From Limnobaculum zhutongyuii (lineage in GTDB: Bacteria; Pseudomonadota; Gammaproteobacteria; Enterobacterales; Enterobacteriaceae), in the NCBI RefSeq assembly GCF_004295645.1, contig NZ_CP034752.1, positions 3,100,001 through 3,164,000 of the forward strand: a stretch of DNA of 64,000 nucleotides. Direction: 5' to 3'. The translations under genes were made by a program, and so were the position numbers. Of the stretch, positions 19,029 through 30,687 are shown piece by piece. The notes below the pieces were generated by a model that was not told where the DNA came from, searched no databases, and was given only the letters and a program-made list of their open reading frames with translations. How positions within the stretch are numbered: position 1 is the stretch's first letter; every line of letters starts with the position of its first letter.

Positions 19029-19745
19029 ATGGTTGGTCCATTACTGAACAGCGCAGCCGTTTTTGTCGGCGGAGGATTAGGTCTTTTTTTAGCACCACTG
19101 ATGCCTAAACGTTTGCAGGATGGCCTGCCCGCTGCATTTGCCATGATATCCATTGCCATGGGTGTAGTAATGACCATTAAAGTTCAGCAATTGCCTGCTG
19201 TTGCACTTGCATTGATCGTGGGGCTGGCCATCGGTGAAATATGCTACATGGAGAAAGGCGTACAAAAATTCGGCTCCCTGATACAGCGTGGATTGGCTCG
19301 AATTATTCCCGTACGTAACCATAGTATGACGCCGGAACTTTACACCCAAAACTTTACCGCATTAATCGTTCTGTTTTGTGCTGGTGGCACAGGTATCGTC
19401 GGTGCGCTCACCGAAGGGATGACGGGTAACTACCAACTGCTGGTGGTTAAATCCATTCTGGATATCTTCACCGCCATGATTTTTGCCACCTCCATGGGGG
19501 CGGCCGTCATGTCTATCGCGATTCCTCAGCTTTTGGTTCAGGGTGGGCTCTATTTTTCTGCTCGCTTAATTATGCCGTATATGACAGAGATTACGCTGGG
19601 GGATTTCTCCGCCTGCGGAGGTATTATTATGATTGCGGTTGGATTACGCATCGCTCAGATAAAAACCTTTGCCGTCGTCAATTTCTTACCCGCTTTAATC
19701 ATTATTATCCCTATATCTTTGTACTGGCATAAATTTATGGGCTAA
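19029..19745 (+). CDS. DUF554-family membrane protein (YqgA-like)
   Basis: A 238-residue inner-membrane protein with about seven hydrophobic segments, matching the DUF554/YqgA family. Typical stretches are GPLLNSAAVFVGGGLGL at the N-terminus and the central DIFTAMIFATSMGAAVM. The family is thought to be a transporter-like protein but has no established substrate. The ATG at 19029 follows an AAGTAGGAAGA ribosome binding region. It stands alone before the thiamine operon. Confidence 0.85.
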   Translation: MVGPLLNSAAVFVGGGLGLFLAPLMPKRLQDGLPAAFAMISIAMGVVMTIKVQQLPAVALALIVGLAIGEICYMEKGVQKFGSLIQRGLARIIPVRNHSMTPELYTQNFTALIVLFCAGGTGIVGALTEGMTGNYQLLVVKSILDIFTAMIFATSMGAAVMSIAIPQLLVQGGLYFSARLIMPYMTEITLGDFSACGGIIMIAVGLRIAQIKTFAVVNFLPALIIIIPISLYWHKFMG

Positions 19746-19890
19746 TAACAGACATCACCGGAAGGAGGGTAATAAACCGCTCTCTCCGGGTTCTGTATTT
19801 ATGATTTTTTCACTCACCAACGGATAGTCGATAATCGTAATAAATAAGTTAGTATTCACTCCCAATCATAATCCCCTTCCCCATGGGCAA

Positions 19891-20024
19891 AACAGACTCT
19901 ACAATGTGCCCTTCTCAACGGGGTGCAGTAAAGCTGAGAATGTGTTTATCGTGTGCAATCACACCAGACCATACCCGTCGAACCTGATCCGGTTAATCCC
20001 GGCGGAGGGATTTGAGAGTCTGTT
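19891..20024 (+). promoter_or_regulatory. TPP (Thi-box) riboswitch upstream of thiB
   Basis: The conserved thiamine-pyrophosphate aptamer is readable: GGGGTGC...GCTGAGA (19919-19938) and ACCCGTCGAACCTGATCCGG (19973-19992), then the GGCGGAGGGA element. The terminal P1 stem is a perfect 10-bp pairing of 19891-19900 with 20015-20024. It lies 82 bases before thiB, where thiamine pyrophosphate binding would lower expression of thiBPQ. Confidence 0.95.
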
Positions 20025-20106
20025 CAGTTTTTTCATCTGCCCACTGAATAGCTTAAATTACTCAAAGACCTTTGTTTCCGACTGATATTTTTTAGGGGAG
20101 TACAAA

Positions 20107-21114
20107 GTGTTTAAAAAACTCATTACCGCAATCGGACTTCTTGTCATCTGTCCGCTACTGGCCAATGGGGCGGAAAACCGCCCAACGCTGACGGTTTATA
20201 CCTATGACTCTTTTGCCTCTGACTGGGGCCCTGGCCCAAAGATTAAAAAAGCCTTCGAAGCACAGTGTCAATGTGAATTAAAGCTGGTTCCGCTGGCTGA
20301 TGGCGTCTCATTGCTTAACCGCTTAAAGATGGAAGGTAAAAAAAGTACCGCAGATATGGTTCTGGGTTTAGATAACAACTTGCTGGTTGCCGCAAAGCAA
20401 TCAGGCCTGTTCGTCCCGCACAAGCTGGATGTAAATGCCCACTCACTCACCTTACCGGGCGGCTGGAAAGACGATACGTTTATCCCTTATGACTATGGCT
20501 ATTTCGCCTTTGTCTACAATACAGAAAAGCTAAAGACGCCGCCTAAAAGCCTGAATGAGTTAATTGAAAGCCCGGAAAAATGGCGAGTCATCTATCAGGA
20601 TCCACGCACCAGCACACCGGGACTTGGTCTACTGTTGTGGATGCAAAAAGTCTACGGCGATAAGGCTCCACAGGCCTGGCAAAAACTGGCGAAGAAAACG
20701 GTTACCGTAACCAAAGGCTGGAGTGATGCCTATGGTCTGTTCCTTAAAGGCGAGGCGGATTTAGTCCTCAGCTATACCACTTCTCCGGCCTACCACGTGA
20801 TTGAAGAGAAAGATAATCGCTATGTCGCAGCCAGCTTTAGTGAAGGTCACTATATGCAGGTTGAAGTTGCCGGTCTGCTGGCGAATAGCAAACAGCCTGA
20901 ATTGGCGGCTAAATTTATGGCCTTTATGATGACGCCTGCATTCCAACAGGAAATTCCAACCACTAACTGGATGTATCCGGTTATCGATATCCCACTACCG
21001 GAAGCGTTTACTCAAACAGCGAAACCAACAGCAACGCTGGAGTTTAGCCCAGAAGATGTAGCACAACACCGCAGTTCATGGATTCAGGCATGGCAAAACG
21101 CCGTCAGCCGCTAA
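20107..21114 (+). CDS. thiB: Thiamine ABC transporter periplasmic binding protein ThiB (TbpA)
   Basis: Binds thiamine and its phosphates in the periplasm and delivers them to ThiP. The 335-residue precursor has a signal peptide of about 21 residues (ending LANGA). The mature sequence starts with LTVYTYDSFASDWGPGP, typical of this family, and contains SYTTSPAYH. It is the first gene after the TPP riboswitch. thiP begins inside its 3' end. Confidence 0.97.
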   Translation: MFKKLITAIGLLVICPLLANGAENRPTLTVYTYDSFASDWGPGPKIKKAFEAQCQCELKLVPLADGVSLLNRLKMEGKKSTADMVLGLDNNLLVAAKQSGLFVPHKLDVNAHSLTLPGGWKDDTFIPYDYGYFAFVYNTEKLKTPPKSLNELIESPEKWRVIYQDPRTSTPGLGLLLWMQKVYGDKAPQAWQKLAKKTVTVTKGWSDAYGLFLKGEADLVLSYTTSPAYHVIEEKDNRYVAASFSEGHYMQVEVAGLLANSKQPELAAKFMAFMMTPAFQQEIPTTNWMYPVIDIPLPEAFTQTAKPTATLEFSPEDVAQHRSSWIQAWQNAVSR

Positions 21115-22700
21115 TTCCCTGCTGGCTCTGGCCGGGTTTGATTGCCGCAACGCTGATCCTCAGCGTTGCGTTCGCGGCGTTTGCGGCGCTGTGGTTTTAC
21201 TCTCCCACCGGAGATATCCGACAACTATTGAACGATAGCTACCTGTGGCATGTGGTACGCTTCACCTTCTGGCAGGCATTTCTGTCAGTATTGGTATCAT
21301 TAATACCGGCTATTTTTGTTGCCCGGGCACTCTATCGCCGACGTTTTGTTGGCAGAACGCTGATGTTACGCCTGTGCGCAATGACGCTGGTATTACCGGT
21401 GCTGGTCGCCGTGTTTGGTTTACTTAGCGTATATGGCCAACGAGGCTGGCTGGCTAATTTACTAAGCTCTCTGGGGTTCGACTATGGTTTTTCGCCCTAT
21501 GGATTACAGGGCATTTTGCTGGCGCATACGTTCTTCAATTTACCCTTAGCAACCCGACTTCTTCTCCAGTCGCTGGAGGGTATTGCGGTTGAACAACGCC
21601 AACTCGCAGCACAATTAGGTATGAACACATGGCAACGTTTTCGGTTTGTTGAATGGCCCGCCCTGAAGCGCCAAATCCTGCCAACTGGTGCGCTGGTGTT
21701 TATGTTATGTTTTGCCAGTTTTGCTACTGTACTCTCCCTCGGTGGCGGCCCTAAAGCAACCACCGTTGAACTGGCTATTTATCAGGCGCTGCATTATGAC
21801 TTCGATCCACAGCGCGCCGCTTTATTAGGGTTAATTCAACTGATTTGCTGCCTGTCGATTGTGCTGCTCTGCCAACGTCTCAATCCGTCGTTACCCGTGG
21901 GAAATACCTATGGTCAACAGTGGAGGGACAGGCAAGACTCCCGGTTAAGTAAAATAATCGATGGCCTGCTTATTTTCCTGACGTTATGTTTGCTGGTTCC
22001 TCCGCTGGCGGCCGTAGTATTGGATGGTATTAACAGTGCGGCGTTTGAAGTGCTGCAACAAAGCGCCATGTGGCAATCATTATTCACCTCATTGCGCATT
22101 GCTGTGGGTTCCGGATTACTCAGCCTGACGCTAACCATGATGCTATTGTGGAGCAGCAGAGAACTTCGCTTACGCCACAGCCTCTGGGGGGCCCGACTCG
22201 AAATCAGCGGCATGGTCATTTTAGCTATGCCGGCCATTGTGTTAGCCACCGGTTTCTTTTTGCTGCTGAACAGTACTACAGGGCTACCTGACTCCGCTGA
22301 TGGCATCGTAATACTGGTTAATGCGCTGATGGCAATTCCTTATGCGTTAAAAGTCCTGGAAAACCCAATGCGCGATCTGGGAGAGCGCTACACTTTACTT
22401 AACTTATCCTTAGGATTAACAGGCTGGAATCGACTGCGGTGGATCGAATTAAAAGCGCTGAAGCGGCCTCTTGCTCAGGCATTAGCCTTTGCCAGCGTGT
22501 TGTCCATCGGTGATTTTGGCGTTATCGCGCTGTTCGGCAATGAACAATTCCGCACCTTACCCTATTATCTCTATCAACAGTTGGGAAACTATCGCAGTGA
22601 ATCGGGTGCCGTAACGGCATTACTGTTATTACTGCTGTGCTTTTTCCTGTTCACTTTGATTGAACGACTTCCCGGACGTAGCCATGATCGCCCTGAATAA
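21090..22700 (+). CDS. thiP: Thiamine ABC transporter permease ThiP
   Basis: Inner-membrane permease with two fused six-helix halves, typical of the iron/thiamine-type importers. The start at 21090 ([10 protein letters not shown]) matches the E. coli N-terminus MATRRQPLIP and gives 536 residues, the exact E. coli length. Both EAA-type loops that contact ThiQ are present (for example [18 protein letters not shown]). It overlaps thiB by 25 bases and thiQ by 17, indicating translational coupling. Confidence 0.96.
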   Translation: MAKRRQPLIPCWLWPGLIAATLILSVAFAAFAALWFYSPTGDIRQLLNDSYLWHVVRFTFWQAFLSVLVSLIPAIFVARALYRRRFVGRTLMLRLCAMTLVLPVLVAVFGLLSVYGQRGWLANLLSSLGFDYGFSPYGLQGILLAHTFFNLPLATRLLLQSLEGIAVEQRQLAAQLGMNTWQRFRFVEWPALKRQILPTGALVFMLCFASFATVLSLGGGPKATTVELAIYQALHYDFDPQRAALLGLIQLICCLSIVLLCQRLNPSLPVGNTYGQQWRDRQDSRLSKIIDGLLIFLTLCLLVPPLAAVVLDGINSAAFEVLQQSAMWQSLFTSLRIAVGSGLLSLTLTMMLLWSSRELRLRHSLWGARLEISGMVILAMPAIVLATGFFLLLNSTTGLPDSADGIVILVNALMAIPYALKVLENPMRDLGERYTLLNLSLGLTGWNRLRWIELKALKRPLAQALAFASVLSIGDFGVIALFGNEQFRTLPYYLYQQLGNYRSESGAVTALLLLLLCFFLFTLIERLPGRSHDRPE

Positions 22701-23382
22701 ATTAAGCTATCTTTATCCACCGCTATCCATGTGTTTTAACCTGAATATTCAGGCTGGTGAGCGAGTTGCGGTTCTTGGCCCCAGTGGAGCCGGAAAAAGC
22801 ACCTTATTGCATCTGATTGCCGGGTTCGTTATGCCTGAAAGCGGCAGTTTATGGCTAAACAATATTGAGCACAGCCATACGCCTCCGGCTCAACGTCCGG
22901 TTTCTATGTTATTTCAGGAAAATAATCTGTTTGCTCATCTTACCGTTGAGCAAAATATCGGTTTGGGGCTTAATCCAGGCCTTAAACTAACGCCAGAGCA
23001 ACAACAGAAACGGCTGGAAATTTGCCGTCGGGTAGGACTCATTGATTATCTTGACCGCTTGCCCTCTCAGCTTTCCGGTGGACAGCGTCAGCGTACCGCT
23101 CTGGCCCGTTGTCTGGTCAGAGATAAACCCATTCTGCTTTTAGATGAGCCTTTCTCTGCTCTGGATCCCGCTTTACGCTATGACATGCTATCCCTGTTGG
23201 AAAGCGTATGTGACGAACAACAACTCACATTGATGATGGTTTCGCATAATCTGGATGATGCAGCGCGTATCGCACCAAGAACGCTATTGGTCGTCGAAGG
23301 TAATATCGTTTATGACGACTCAACACAGGACCTTCTCCGTGGAAAATCCGATGCGGCACGCATATTGGGTGTGACTATCTAA
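22684..23382 (+). CDS. thiQ: Thiamine ABC transporter ATP-binding protein ThiQ
   Basis: ATPase that powers thiamine import through ThiP. The start at 22684 ([11 protein letters not shown]) matches the ortholog and gives 232 residues. Walker A is GPSGAGKST (32-40), the ABC signature is LSGGQRQR, and Walker B is [13 protein letters not shown]; the Q-loop is in LFQENNLF. It is the last gene of the riboswitch-controlled operon and is followed by a bidirectional terminator. Confidence 0.97.
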   Translation: MIALNKLSYLYPPLSMCFNLNIQAGERVAVLGPSGAGKSTLLHLIAGFVMPESGSLWLNNIEHSHTPPAQRPVSMLFQENNLFAHLTVEQNIGLGLNPGLKLTPEQQQKRLEICRRVGLIDYLDRLPSQLSGGQRQRTALARCLVRDKPILLLDEPFSALDPALRYDMLSLLESVCDEQQLTLMMVSHNLDDAARIAPRTLLVVEGNIVYDDSTQDLLRGKSDAARILGVTI

Positions 23383-23423
23383 ATCTCAGTTATTGATATT
23401 GAGTAAGCTTCCGCAAACACCCA

Positions 23424-23462
23424 ATATTTTTCCGGCCCAAATGCCCACGGCCGGAAAAATAT
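23424..23462 (+). terminator. Bidirectional terminator between thiQ and the DsbA-family gene
   Basis: Perfect 14-bp stem: 23424-23437 pairs with 23449-23462, with GC-rich cores and A/T-rich outer ends that supply U tracts on both strands. It serves the two convergent genes. Confidence 0.9.
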
Positions 23463-23476
23463 CTGTCAGATAATAA

Positions 23477-24175
23477 TCAATAACAAATATCATCAGAACA
23501 AGATGGTCCTTGTGACGCGTTATCCAGTTGAATCAGACGCGCCTTTTCTTCCTGCACTTTTACCAGAATTTCGCTAAATACACTGGCAGGTTGAGCCCCG
23601 GATACCGCATATTTATTATCAAAAACAAAGAAAGGTACCGAGGTTATCTTTAGCTGCCGGGCAAAAGACTCATCAGCATGGACACTCTCTGCATAACGAT
23701 CGGAATTCAATACTGCTTTAACTTCGGATGATTCCAGTCCAACTTCATTTGCCAGATTAATCAACGTATCAATATCCGCCAGATTAAGCCCATTGGTAAA
23801 CATGCCTTTGAACAGGGCCTCACTCGTCGCGTCCATCACGCCCTGCTCTGCGGCGTAATGCAATAATCGATGTGCATCAAACGTGTTAGTTGGTATCAGT
23901 TTATCAAAATGAAAATCAAGTCCGGTCTGTTTTGCCTGCTGAGCAATGTTCGCCGTCATTTCGTTGGCTTCGGGTATGCTCATGTCATATTTTTCAGAAA
24001 GATGGGTATAAATATCTTTTTGTTTGGATTTTGGCGCACTGGGATCCAGCTCAAAGCTACGCAACACAATCTCAACGCTCTCTTTTTCCGTAAAAGAGGC
24101 CAGCGCTTGATTAAGATGATGTTTGCCGATGTAACAAAACGGGCAGGAGAAATCAGACCATATTTGTATTTTCAT
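23477..24175 (-). CDS. DsbA-family oxidoreductase (FrnE-like)
   Basis: Cytoplasmic thioredoxin-fold protein of the 2-hydroxychromene-2-carboxylate isomerase/FrnE branch of the DsbA family. The start at 24175 gives MKIQIWSDFSCPFCYIG with the CPFC active site (Cys11, Cys14) at the usual distance from the N-terminus and a ribosome binding site (AAGGAC); a longer upstream start would add 22 residues with no signal peptide. The cis-proline motif is TSVPFFVFD. Two further cysteines lie near the C-terminus (PSCSDDICY). It stands alone; the substrate is unknown. Confidence 0.85.
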   Translation of the reverse strand: MKIQIWSDFSCPFCYIGKHHLNQALASFTEKESVEIVLRSFELDPSAPKSKQKDIYTHLSEKYDMSIPEANEMTANIAQQAKQTGLDFHFDKLIPTNTFDAHRLLHYAAEQGVMDATSEALFKGMFTNGLNLADIDTLINLANEVGLESSEVKAVLNSDRYAESVHADESFARQLKITSVPFFVFDNKYAVSGAQPASVFSEILVKVQEEKARLIQLDNASQGPSCSDDICY

Positions 24176-24514
24176 AATACTTTTGTCCTTCACGATAATT
24201 CTGAGCCAACCGTTGAATAAAAGCGGGAGCAACGAAGCCAATACCCGATAAATATGTTTAGCGTAGCGTTGTTACCTATTATTTCTGATTAAACGCCCTA
24301 ACCCAATGGATACATCTAAAAATCAGGTCACAAAGAATATATCGTAGGTCATTATGGCAATTAAAAAGAAGATCTCTGCTATTTAAAGATAGAACAAAAC
24401 GATTTCATTCCCAATAAAAATGAAAACAGATAATAGCTGTATGGATATACATATTAGAATATACTTCCAATAGCTCGGTTCTTTACTGCATTAAACGACT
24501 AAAGGTAAGCATAC
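24176..24514. other. Intergenic region upstream of polB
   Basis: This 339-base AT-rich gap separates the divergent DsbA-family gene and polB. The only clear element is the LexA-like site at about 24435-24454. Confidence 0.6.
24435..24454 (+). promoter_or_regulatory. LexA (SOS) box upstream of polB
   Basis: CTGT (24437-24440), eight bases, then ACAT (24449-24452) matches the SOS consensus CTGT-N8-ACAG except for the last base, and the interior is AT-alternating as is typical. polB (dinA) is a known LexA target in E. coli. Confidence 0.7.
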
Positions 24515-26881
24515 GTGAATTCAGTTCAACAAGGTTTTATCCTGACGCGTCACTGGCGGGATACCCCTTCAGGCATTGAAATTGACTACTGGCTGGCAAC
24601 AGACAGTGGCCCACAGCGTATACGTTTACCATTACAGCAAGCCGTTGCTTTTTCTCCCGCATCCAGCAATGCCCGTATCACCACACTGCTCTCCTCTGAA
24701 CGAGGATGGAGTTTACGTCCGCTGGAAATGCAGGATTTTAGCTGCCAGCCGGTAGATGGATTGTACTGTCGCCAGTATCGTCAACTGCAACGCATAGAAA
24801 AGAGTTTGAACGAATCCGGTATTACGCTGTATGAAGCCGATATTCGCCCGCCGGAACGCTACCTGATGGAGCGCTTTATTACGGCGCCGGTCTGGTTTCA
24901 GGGAGAGCAAGCCGCCGATGGCAGCCTGATTAATGTCCGGATAAAAGCCGCGCCTGACTATCGCCCCAACTTAACTACCGTTTCTCTGGATATTGAAACC
25001 ACAGAACATGGGGAGCTCTACTCTATTGGTCTGTATGGCTGTGGGCAAAAGCAAGTCTATATACTCGGCCCGGAGAATGGCACGCCTCACCAGAGTGACT
25101 TTAATCTTGAGTATGTTGCCAGCCGCCCCTTGCTGCTGCAAAAGTTAAATCAATGGATAGCTGAGTACGACCCCGATGCCATTATTGGCTGGAATCTGGT
25201 GCAGTTTGATTTGCGGGTGTTACAGAAACATGCGGAACGCTATCAGATACCCCTCACATTTGGCCGGGATAATAGTCCACTGGAATGGCGAGAACATGGC
25301 TTCAAACAAGGACATTTCTTTGCTTCTGCCAGCGGCAGATTAATTATTGATGGTATTGAAGCGTTGAAAAGCGCCACCTGGAACTTTGCTTCCTTTAGTC
25401 TGGAAAATGTTTCCCGGGAACTATTGAACGAAGGAAAAGCCATCGATAACCCCTACCAGCGAATGGATGAAATCAATCGCATGTTCAGGGAAGATAAACC
25501 TGCTCTGGCCTACTACAACCTGATGGACTGCGTGCTGGTAACTCGCATTTTTGATAAAACCCAGTTGATGACCTTCCTGTTAGAACGGGCAACGGTGACG
25601 GGTTTAGCAGCCGATCGCAGCGGCGGCTCGGTTGCGGCGTTTACCCATCTCTATCTTCCTCGTATGCATCGCATTGGCTATGTGGCACCTAATTTAGGCA
25701 CTTTACCGGAAGAACACAGCCCCGGTGGCTATGTAATGTCTTCCACTCCCGGGCTATATGACTCAGTACTGGTTCTGGATTATAAAAGCCTGTATCCCTC
25801 AATTATTCGTACTTTTCTCATTGATCCCGTCGGTCTGATTGCCGGAACGTTAAAAGAAGATCAACAGCAAACGGTACCCGGTTTCCGTCATGCCCGTTTT
25901 TCCCGCACTACCCACTGTTTGCCCAACATTGTTGAGCAAATCTGGCACGGGCGTGAAGAAGCTAAACGTTCTGAGAATAAACCACTGTCTCAGGCGCTGA
26001 AAATTATCATGAATGCCTTTTATGGCGTGTTGGGTTCCAGCGGCTGTCGTTTTTTCGATCCTCGTCTTGCGTCGTCAATTACTCTGCGGGGGCATGAGAT
26101 TATGCTAAAAACCCGGGAACTGATTGAACAACAGGGATATCAGGTGATCTACGGAGACACGGACTCAACGTTTGTCTGGCTAAAAAAGGCGCATACCAAT
26201 CAACAGGCTAACCAAATAGGACGAGAGCTGGTTAAGCATGTTAATCAGTGGTGGCAAACCATGCTAAAAGAGGAGATGGGCCTTGAGTCAGCGCTGGAAC
26301 TGGAGTTTGAAACTCACTTTAACCGCTTCTTAATGCCAACCATCCGCGGAGCCGAACAGGGCAGTAAAAAACGCTATGCAGGGCTGATTTTAAGCGATAA
26401 TGGTGATGATGAGATAATTTATAAAGGCATGGAAACGGTACGAACCGACTGGACTCCGCTGGCGCAACATTTCCAGCAACAGTTGTACTCGTTGATATTT
26501 CATAATCAACCTTATCAGGAATTTATCCGCGATTATGTGGCAAAAACCCTTAATGGCGAATTTGATTCACAGCTGATCTACAGTAAACGGCTGCGCCGCC
26601 GTCTGTCGGAATACCAGAAAAATGTGCCGCCACATGCCAGAGCCGCAAAACTGGCCGATGAGTATAATCAGGCCCATGGTCGCCCCCTGCAGTATCAAAA
26701 TGGGGGAACCATTCGCTATTTAATTACCCTACAGGGCCCGCAGCCGCTGGAAAACCTACAGTCACCCATTGACTATCAACACTATATTTCTCGTCAGTTA
26801 GAACCGATTGCTGATGCAATATTGCCGTTTATGCACGATAATTTTGATTCACTGGTTACTGGTCAAATGGGGTTGTTTTAA
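24515..26881 (+). CDS. polB: DNA polymerase II PolB
   Basis: Family B DNA polymerase with proofreading activity, induced by DNA damage and used in translesion synthesis and restart. The 788 residues compare with 783 in E. coli. The exonuclease site includes Asp159 and Glu161 ([11 protein letters not shown]). The polymerase motifs are DYKSLYPS (about 422-429) and YGDTDS (546-551), and KKRYAGL is present. The start is a GTG. Its upstream LexA-like site fits SOS control. Confidence 0.97.
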   Translation: MNSVQQGFILTRHWRDTPSGIEIDYWLATDSGPQRIRLPLQQAVAFSPASSNARITTLLSSERGWSLRPLEMQDFSCQPVDGLYCRQYRQLQRIEKSLNESGITLYEADIRPPERYLMERFITAPVWFQGEQAADGSLINVRIKAAPDYRPNLTTVSLDIETTEHGELYSIGLYGCGQKQVYILGPENGTPHQSDFNLEYVASRPLLLQKLNQWIAEYDPDAIIGWNLVQFDLRVLQKHAERYQIPLTFGRDNSPLEWREHGFKQGHFFASASGRLIIDGIEALKSATWNFASFSLENVSRELLNEGKAIDNPYQRMDEINRMFREDKPALAYYNLMDCVLVTRIFDKTQLMTFLLERATVTGLAADRSGGSVAAFTHLYLPRMHRIGYVAPNLGTLPEEHSPGGYVMSSTPGLYDSVLVLDYKSLYPSIIRTFLIDPVGLIAGTLKEDQQQTVPGFRHARFSRTTHCLPNIVEQIWHGREEAKRSENKPLSQALKIIMNAFYGVLGSSGCRFFDPRLASSITLRGHEIMLKTRELIEQQGYQVIYGDTDSTFVWLKKAHTNQQANQIGRELVKHVNQWWQTMLKEEMGLESALELEFETHFNRFLMPTIRGAEQGSKKRYAGLILSDNGDDEIIYKGMETVRTDWTPLAQHFQQQLYSLIFHNQPYQEFIRDYVAKTLNGEFDSQLIYSKRLRRRLSEYQKNVPPHARAAKLADEYNQAHGRPLQYQNGGTIRYLITLQGPQPLENLQSPIDYQHYISRQLEPIADAILPFMHDNFDSLVTGQMGLF

Positions 26882-27017
26882 CGCCCGCCGATCATTACCA
26901 TAGCGCCCTTGCTCCATACCCCTAAAAATCATCATAAATAAGTGACTACGTTGTGTTCCATCGCTCCCCGATGGCAACCTTGGGGTAAATGTTAATTAAT
27001 GAGAAGCCGATAAATAT

Positions 27018-29924
27018 ATGCCCTTTACTTTAGGTCAACGCTGGATTAGCGATACGGAAAGTGATTTAGGACTAGGAACAGTCGTTGCGCAGGATGCCCG
27101 AACCGTAACTTTATTGTTTCCTGCCATTGGGGAGAATCGGCTGTATGCTAAAGCTGACTCTCCGATAACCCGCGTCATGTTTAATCCGGGAGATACCATA
27201 ACCAGCCACGAAGGTTGGCAGTTACTGGTTGACAGCGTTAAAGAAGAAAATGGCGTACTGACCTATATCGGTCGTCGTCTTGATACCAATGAAGAAAATA
27301 GCACTCTGCGGGAAGTGATGCTGGACAGCAAACTGACGTTCAGCAAACCCCAGGATCGCCTGTTTGCCGGCCAGCTCGATCGTATGGACCGTTTCAGTCT
27401 GCGCTATCGGGCAAGAAAATATCAAAGCGAACAGTACCGTATGCCGTGGAGCGGCCTGACCGGCATACGCGCCAGCTTAATTCCCCACCAATTACACATT
27501 GCCAATGAAGTTGGCCATCGCCACGCACCGCGTGTTTTACTGGCGGATGAAGTGGGTCTGGGAAAAACCATTGAAGCCGGAATGATTATCCACCAGCAAT
27601 TACTGGCGGGTCGGGTTGAGCGGGTACTGATTGTGGTACCAGAAACCCTGCAACATCAATGGCTGGTTGAAATGCTGCGTCGCTTTAACCTGCATTTTTC
27701 TTTGTTTGATGAAGAGCGCTATGCAGAAAGTCGTCAGGACTTCGACAACCCATTTGAAACCGAACAGTTGGTTATCTGCTCCCTGAATTTCGTTTGCCAA
27801 AGCAAACAGCGCCTGAACGATCTGGTTGAAGCTAACTGGGATCTGCTGGTGGTTGATGAAGCCCACCATCTGGCCTGGAGCGAAGAAGCACCAAGCCGCA
27901 ACTATCTGGCCATTGAACAGTTGGCTCAGCATACGCCCGGCGTGTTGTTGCTGACGGCAACCCCGGAACAGCTGGGACAAGAAAGCCATTTTGCTCGTCT
28001 GCGCCTGCTGGATCCGGATCGTTTCCATGATTATCAGGAGTTTGTCGACGAACAACAGAAATATCGCCCGGTTGCTGACGCAGTAAGTCTATTAGTCAGC
28101 GGCGAAAAGCTGGACGATCAGGCGAAAAATTCCCTGAGTGAATTAATCAGTGAACAGGATATTGAGCCATTATTAAAGGCGGCGAATCTTGACAGTGAAG
28201 AGAATGAATCAGCCCGTACAGAACTGGTTAATATGCTCATGGATCGCCACGGCACCAGTCGCGTTCTGTTCCGTAATACCCGTCAGGGTGTGAAAGGTTT
28301 CCCTATTCGCTATTTGCATCAGATAAAACTGCCTCTGCCAACTCAGTATCAAACCGCATTTAAAGTCGCCAAAATAATGAATGGCAAAAAGCCAATTGGT
28401 ACTCAGGCGCATGACATGCTTTATCCTGAGCAAATCTTCCAGAATTTTGAAGGGGATAGCGTTAGCTGGCTGAATTTTGATCCGCGCGTTGAATGGCTGA
28501 TGGAGTATTTGAAGCAAAATCGCAACGAAAAAATTCTGGTGATTTGTGCACAGGCCGCAACCGCTTTACAACTTGAACAGACGCTGCGCGAGCGTGAAGG
28601 TATTCATGCGGCCGTATTCCATGAAGGTTTATCCATCATAGAACGTGACCGGGCTGCTGCCTGGTTTGCCGCTGAAGAGAATGGCGCTCAGGTTCTGCTG
28701 TGTTCTGAAATTGGCTCTGAAGGCCGTAACTTCCAGTTTGCCAGCCGGTTAGTGATGTTTGACCTACCGTTTAATCCGGACCTGTTAGAACAGCGAATTG
28801 GTCGTCTGGACCGTATCGGCCAAACCCGCGATATCCAAATTATCGTGCCTTATCTGGAAAATACCGCTCAGGCTATTCTAATTCGTTGGTTCCATGAAGG
28901 GCTGGATGCCTTTGAGCACACCTGCCCAACCGGACGCCCGGTCTATGATGCAGTGCATGATGAACTGATGACTTATCTTGCCGAACCGGCTGAACAAGCT
29001 GGCTTTGATGATTTTATCCAGCGCTGTCGTGCGAAGCATCTTAGCCTGAAGGCTCAGTTAGAAAATGGCCGTGACCGCCTGCTGGAGATGAACTCCAACG
29101 GCGGAGAACGTGCTCAGGCGCTGGTTCAGGCGATTGCCGAGCAGGATAATAATGTTGACCTGATCGGCTTCACCATCAACCTGTTTGATATTATTGGTAT
29201 CAATCAGGAAGATGACAGCGATAACCTGATGATCCTTACCCCTTCTGACCATATGTTGGTACCTGATTTTCCGGGAATTCCACAGGATGGCTGTACCATC
29301 ACCTTTGACCGGGAAAAGGCACTGTCGCGGGAAGATGCGCAATTTATCAGTTGGGAGCATCCGATTGTACGTAATGGTCTGGATTTAATTCTGTCAGGGG
29401 ACACCGGAAGTTGTGCCGTTTCCCTACTAAAAAATAAGGCTCTGCCCGTTGGTACCATGCTAATGGAGCTGATTTATGTGGTTGAAGCTCAGGCACCCAA
29501 AAACTTGCAGCTTACTCGTTTCCTGCCGCCAACACCGATTCGCCTGATGATGGATCGCAAAGGAACCAACCTTGCTGCACAAGTTGGCTTTGAAAGCTTT
29601 AACCGCCAGCTCAGCGCGGTAAATCGCCATACCGGCAGCAAACTGGTTAACGCAGTACAGAAAGATATTCATGAAGTACTGCAAATGGCAGAAACAGAAA
29701 TCGCCAAACAGGCACAGGCATTGATTGATGGTGCCAAGCAGGAAGCGGATGATACCCTGACGCTGGAATTTAATCGTCTGAATGCGCTGAAAGCCGTCAA
29801 TCCAACGATTCGTGATGACGAACTGCAAGCCATTGAAGATAACCGTCAACAAATTCTCGACTGCCTGCAGCAAGCCAGTTGGCGACTGGATGCCATACGT
29901 ATGATAGTCGTTTCTCATCAATAA
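27018..29924 (+). CDS. rapA: RNA polymerase recycling ATPase RapA (HepA)
   Basis: Swi2/Snf2-type ATPase that binds core RNA polymerase and helps its release and reuse after transcription. The 968 residues equal the E. coli length. An N-terminal Tudor-like region precedes the helicase core: Walker A is DEVGLGKT (177-184), DEAH box is at 280-283, and motif VI is in [11 protein letters not shown]. Gene order polB-rapA-rluA is that of E. coli. It is preceded by about 135 bases with no recognised element. Confidence 0.98.
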   Translation: MPFTLGQRWISDTESDLGLGTVVAQDARTVTLLFPAIGENRLYAKADSPITRVMFNPGDTITSHEGWQLLVDSVKEENGVLTYIGRRLDTNEENSTLREVMLDSKLTFSKPQDRLFAGQLDRMDRFSLRYRARKYQSEQYRMPWSGLTGIRASLIPHQLHIANEVGHRHAPRVLLADEVGLGKTIEAGMIIHQQLLAGRVERVLIVVPETLQHQWLVEMLRRFNLHFSLFDEERYAESRQDFDNPFETEQLVICSLNFVCQSKQRLNDLVEANWDLLVVDEAHHLAWSEEAPSRNYLAIEQLAQHTPGVLLLTATPEQLGQESHFARLRLLDPDRFHDYQEFVDEQQKYRPVADAVSLLVSGEKLDDQAKNSLSELISEQDIEPLLKAANLDSEENESARTELVNMLMDRHGTSRVLFRNTRQGVKGFPIRYLHQIKLPLPTQYQTAFKVAKIMNGKKPIGTQAHDMLYPEQIFQNFEGDSVSWLNFDPRVEWLMEYLKQNRNEKILVICAQAATALQLEQTLREREGIHAAVFHEGLSIIERDRAAAWFAAEENGAQVLLCSEIGSEGRNFQFASRLVMFDLPFNPDLLEQRIGRLDRIGQTRDIQIIVPYLENTAQAILIRWFHEGLDAFEHTCPTGRPVYDAVHDELMTYLAEPAEQAGFDDFIQRCRAKHLSLKAQLENGRDRLLEMNSNGGERAQALVQAIAEQDNNVDLIGFTINLFDIIGINQEDDSDNLMILTPSDHMLVPDFPGIPQDGCTITFDREKALSREDAQFISWEHPIVRNGLDLILSGDTGSCAVSLLKNKALPVGTMLMELIYVVEAQAPKNLQLTRFLPPTPIRLMMDRKGTNLAAQVGFESFNRQLSAVNRHTGSKLVNAVQKDIHEVLQMAETEIAKQAQALIDGAKQEADDTLTLEFNRLNALKAVNPTIRDDELQAIEDNRQQILDCLQQASWRLDAIRMIVVSHQ

Positions 29925-29935
29925 CGATGGTTCAG

Positions 29936-29969
29936 GATACCGGTTGCTACTCTGTGTACAACCGGTATC
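29936..29969. terminator. Hairpin between rapA and rluA
   Basis: An 11-bp inverted repeat, GATACCGGTTG with CAACCGGTATC and a 12-base loop, lies just after the rapA stop. No T run follows, so it may be a processing or weak termination structure rather than a standard terminator. Confidence 0.55.
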
Positions 29970-30009
29970 AGTACTGACTCAGACCTGATATCACCGGAGA
30001 TTCCCCAAC

Positions 30010-30666
30010 ATGATGGAAGCCTATCATCCTTCACAAGACCCCTGGTTATACATTCTGTATCAGGATGAACATATCATGGTGGTGAATAAACCCAGTGGCC
30101 TGCTCTCCGTTCCCGGCAAAGCACCGGAACACCACGACAGCATCATGGCGCGAATTCAACGTGATTTCCCCGCCGCCGAATCGGTCCATCGATTGGATAT
30201 GGCGACCAGCGGTGTGATGGTAGTAGCGTTAAACAAAGCAGCAGAGCGAGAATTAAAACGGCAATTTCGTGAACGTGAGCCAAAAAAATCCTATATTGCC
30301 CGCGTCTGGGGACATCTGGAAAAAGATGAGGGATTAATTGATTTACCGCTGATTTGTGACTGGCCGAATCGACCAAAACAAAAAGTCTGTTATGACACGG
30401 GCAAAAGTGCCCAAACAGAATATCAGGTGATGAGTCGTGATGATGATGGCTCCACACGGGTAAAACTGATGCCAATTACCGGACGTTCTCACCAGCTGCG
30501 TGTACATATGCTGGAGATGGGCCATCCAATATTAGGCGATAAGTTTTATGCCCACCCGGAGGCTAAAGCGATGGCGTCACGGTTACAACTGCACGCACAG
30601 GAGCTATGCATCCATCACCCTGCGTTTGATGGTCCAATGCATTTTAAATGTGAACCGGACTTTTAA
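30010..30666 (+). CDS. rluA: Dual-specificity pseudouridine synthase RluA
   Basis: Makes pseudouridine 746 in 23S rRNA and 32 in several tRNAs. The 218-residue protein has the catalytic HRLDMATSG motif at 60-68, with the nucleophile Asp63, and the GRSHQLRVHM motif near the C-terminus. No S4 domain is present, as in other RluA enzymes. It follows rapA, as in E. coli. Confidence 0.97.
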   Translation: MMEAYHPSQDPWLYILYQDEHIMVVNKPSGLLSVPGKAPEHHDSIMARIQRDFPAAESVHRLDMATSGVMVVALNKAAERELKRQFREREPKKSYIARVWGHLEKDEGLIDLPLICDWPNRPKQKVCYDTGKSAQTEYQVMSRDDDGSTRVKLMPITGRSHQLRVHMLEMGHPILGDKFYAHPEAKAMASRLQLHAQELCIHHPAFDGPMHFKCEPDF

Positions 30667-30687
30667 TCTATTCAACTCAGGATTGCT